In this document: positions 5,914 through 6,107 of the stretch, in pieces | Numbering within the stretch: position 1 is the first letter of the stretch | Layout of the letters: the number at the start of each line of letters is the position of its first letter | Source of the DNA: Sedimentisphaerales bacterium | GTDB taxonomy: Bacteria > Planctomycetota > Phycisphaerae > Sedimentisphaerales > SM23-30 | Reading direction: 5' to 3' | NCBI GenBank assembly: GCA_030636065.1 | Contig: DAOVXR010000118.1 | Location: forward strand, 1 to 6,107 | DNA: 6,107 nt | Position numbers and translations under genes: made by a program | The notes under the pieces: generated by a model | What the model was told of the DNA's origin: nothing | Database searches by the model: none | What the model saw: the letters and a program-made list of their open reading frames with translations, nothing else

Positions 5914-6006
5914 GTGTATAAAGAACTGTTCCTGGGCCTGCTGTTGATTCAGGCGTATAGTACCAGTTCGTTCACACCCTTGATTTATTTAGGGTTTGCT
6001 GAATAA
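5914..6006 (+). pseudogene. Short hydrophobic frame, possibly the 5' remnant of an interrupted gene
   Basis: A GTG at 5914, 16 nt after the phosphodiesterase stop, opens a 30-codon frame ending at TAA 6004-6006. It begins MYKELFLGLLLIQAY (if GTG is read as Met) and is strongly hydrophobic after a charged start, like a signal peptide or first membrane helix. The last codons overlap the candidate insertion-sequence end at 5992. Removing those leaves exactly 26 codons, as expected if an insertion cut a downstream operon gene. There is no strong ribosome-binding site (AAGAAGG abuts the GTG; GAGG is 13 nt away) and no family match. It may equally be a chance open frame in intergenic DNA. Confidence 0.25.
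5923..5969 (+). other. Nested stem-loop after the phosphodiesterase gene
   Basis: GAACTG (5923-5928) pairs with CAGTTC (5964-5969), and inside it GCCTG (5936-5940) pairs with CAGGC (5950-5954) around a 9-nt loop. No T-run follows, so it is not a typical intrinsic terminator. It could slow or end transcription after the phosphodiesterase, or be coincidental within the hydrophobic frame. Confidence 0.25.
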
Positions 6007-6009
6007 ATT
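5992..6009 (+). mobile_element. Candidate left terminal inverted repeat of an insertion sequence
   Basis: GGGTTTGCTGAATAAATT matches 15 of 18 positions of the IS903 (IS5 family) terminal repeat as I remember it (GGCTTTGTTGAATAAATC). A strong promoter and an open frame follow within 90 bp, the layout expected for the start of an insertion sequence. The rest of the element would lie beyond the window, so the other terminus and the target duplication cannot be seen. Part of the match also forms a small AT hairpin (ATTTATT 5983-5989 / AATAAAT 6002-6008), so chance similarity is possible. Confidence 0.4.
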
Positions 6010-6021
6010 CTAACTTACGTA

Positions 6022-6050
6022 TTGACAGACAGATGCGTCGCTTTTATACT
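6022..6050 (+). promoter_or_regulatory. Near-consensus sigma70 promoter at right edge
   Basis: A perfect TTGACA (6022-6027), a 17-nt spacer and TATACT (6045-6050, five of six) form the best promoter in the window. Transcription would start near 6057 and run rightwards. It lies 13 nt inside the candidate insertion-sequence end, where a transposase promoter is often found. Confidence 0.65.
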
Positions 6051-6077
6051 GTGTCAAGTGAACGGGATTATCACAAA

Positions 6078-6107
6078 ATGAATCAAAACCCTTGCACTTG
6101 GAGACAC
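6078..6107 (+). CDS. Partial open frame running off the right edge (possible transposase start)
   Basis: An ATG at 6078, about 21 nt after the predicted transcription start, opens MNQNPCTWRH and continues past the window. The same frame is open back to 6003, with another ATG at 6033 that overlaps the promoter and a GTG at 6051, so the start is uncertain. There is no clear Shine-Dalgarno (only GGGA about 10 nt upstream). Ten residues are too few to assign a family. The transposase idea rests only on the preceding promoter and candidate terminal repeat. Confidence 0.35.
   Translation, partial: MNQNPCTWRH

Overview
The window reads as a chromosomal segment of a moderate-GC bacterium. The gene set (methionine salvage, CinA, a GT4 glycosyltransferase, a cytoplasmic AlkP-superfamily phosphodiesterase), the mostly weak ribosome-binding sites and the CACGAAT-type interspersed repeat look like a free-living environmental Gram-negative, possibly of the Planctomycetes/PVC type. 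That lineage guess is inference; nothing here is a decisive taxonomic marker. No CRISPR array, tRNA, rRNA, toxin-antitoxin pair or recognisable defence system is visible.

Layout. (1) Positions 1-307 hold no convincing gene. The region carries a short array of three 10-nt units and then a roughly 105-nt, nearly all-purine stretch running up to the first gene. (2) Positions 308-2631 (+) are a two-gene unit, mtnA (methylthioribose-1-phosphate isomerase) and cinA (NMN deamidase/CinA), joined by a 4-nt ATGA overlap. CinA carries an in-frame duplication of 7 residues in a normally single-copy conserved glycine-rich loop. (3) Positions 2659-3903 (-) are a complete GT4 glycosyltransferase, convergent with cinA across 27 bp. 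(4) Positions 3904-4305 form a divergent intergenic region dominated by a roughly 200-bp imperfect palindrome. It has perfect 20-bp outer arms, a long inner hairpin and a C-only/GC loop, and looks like a MITE-type non-autonomous element. Two sigma70-like promoters and a Shine-Dalgarno sequence follow. (5) Positions 4306-5898 (+) are a complete two-metal phosphodiesterase/phosphatase of the type I phosphodiesterase/nucleotide pyrophosphatase family. (6) Positions 5899-6107 hold a short hydrophobic reading frame, an 18-nt sequence resembling an IS903-type insertion-sequence end, and a near-consensus promoter pointing out of the window. A second mobile element may begin here and may have interrupted the gene that followed the phosphodiesterase.

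How the genes fit together: mtnA and cinA are probably co-transcribed housekeeping/salvage functions (recycling of methylthioadenosine-derived ribose phosphate and of pyridine nucleotides). The glycosyltransferase and the phosphodiesterase are divergent neighbours, and a role in surface polysaccharide or glycolipid metabolism is plausible but not shown. The genes themselves are ordinary. The unusual material is the palindromic element, the CinA loop duplication and the right-hand edge.
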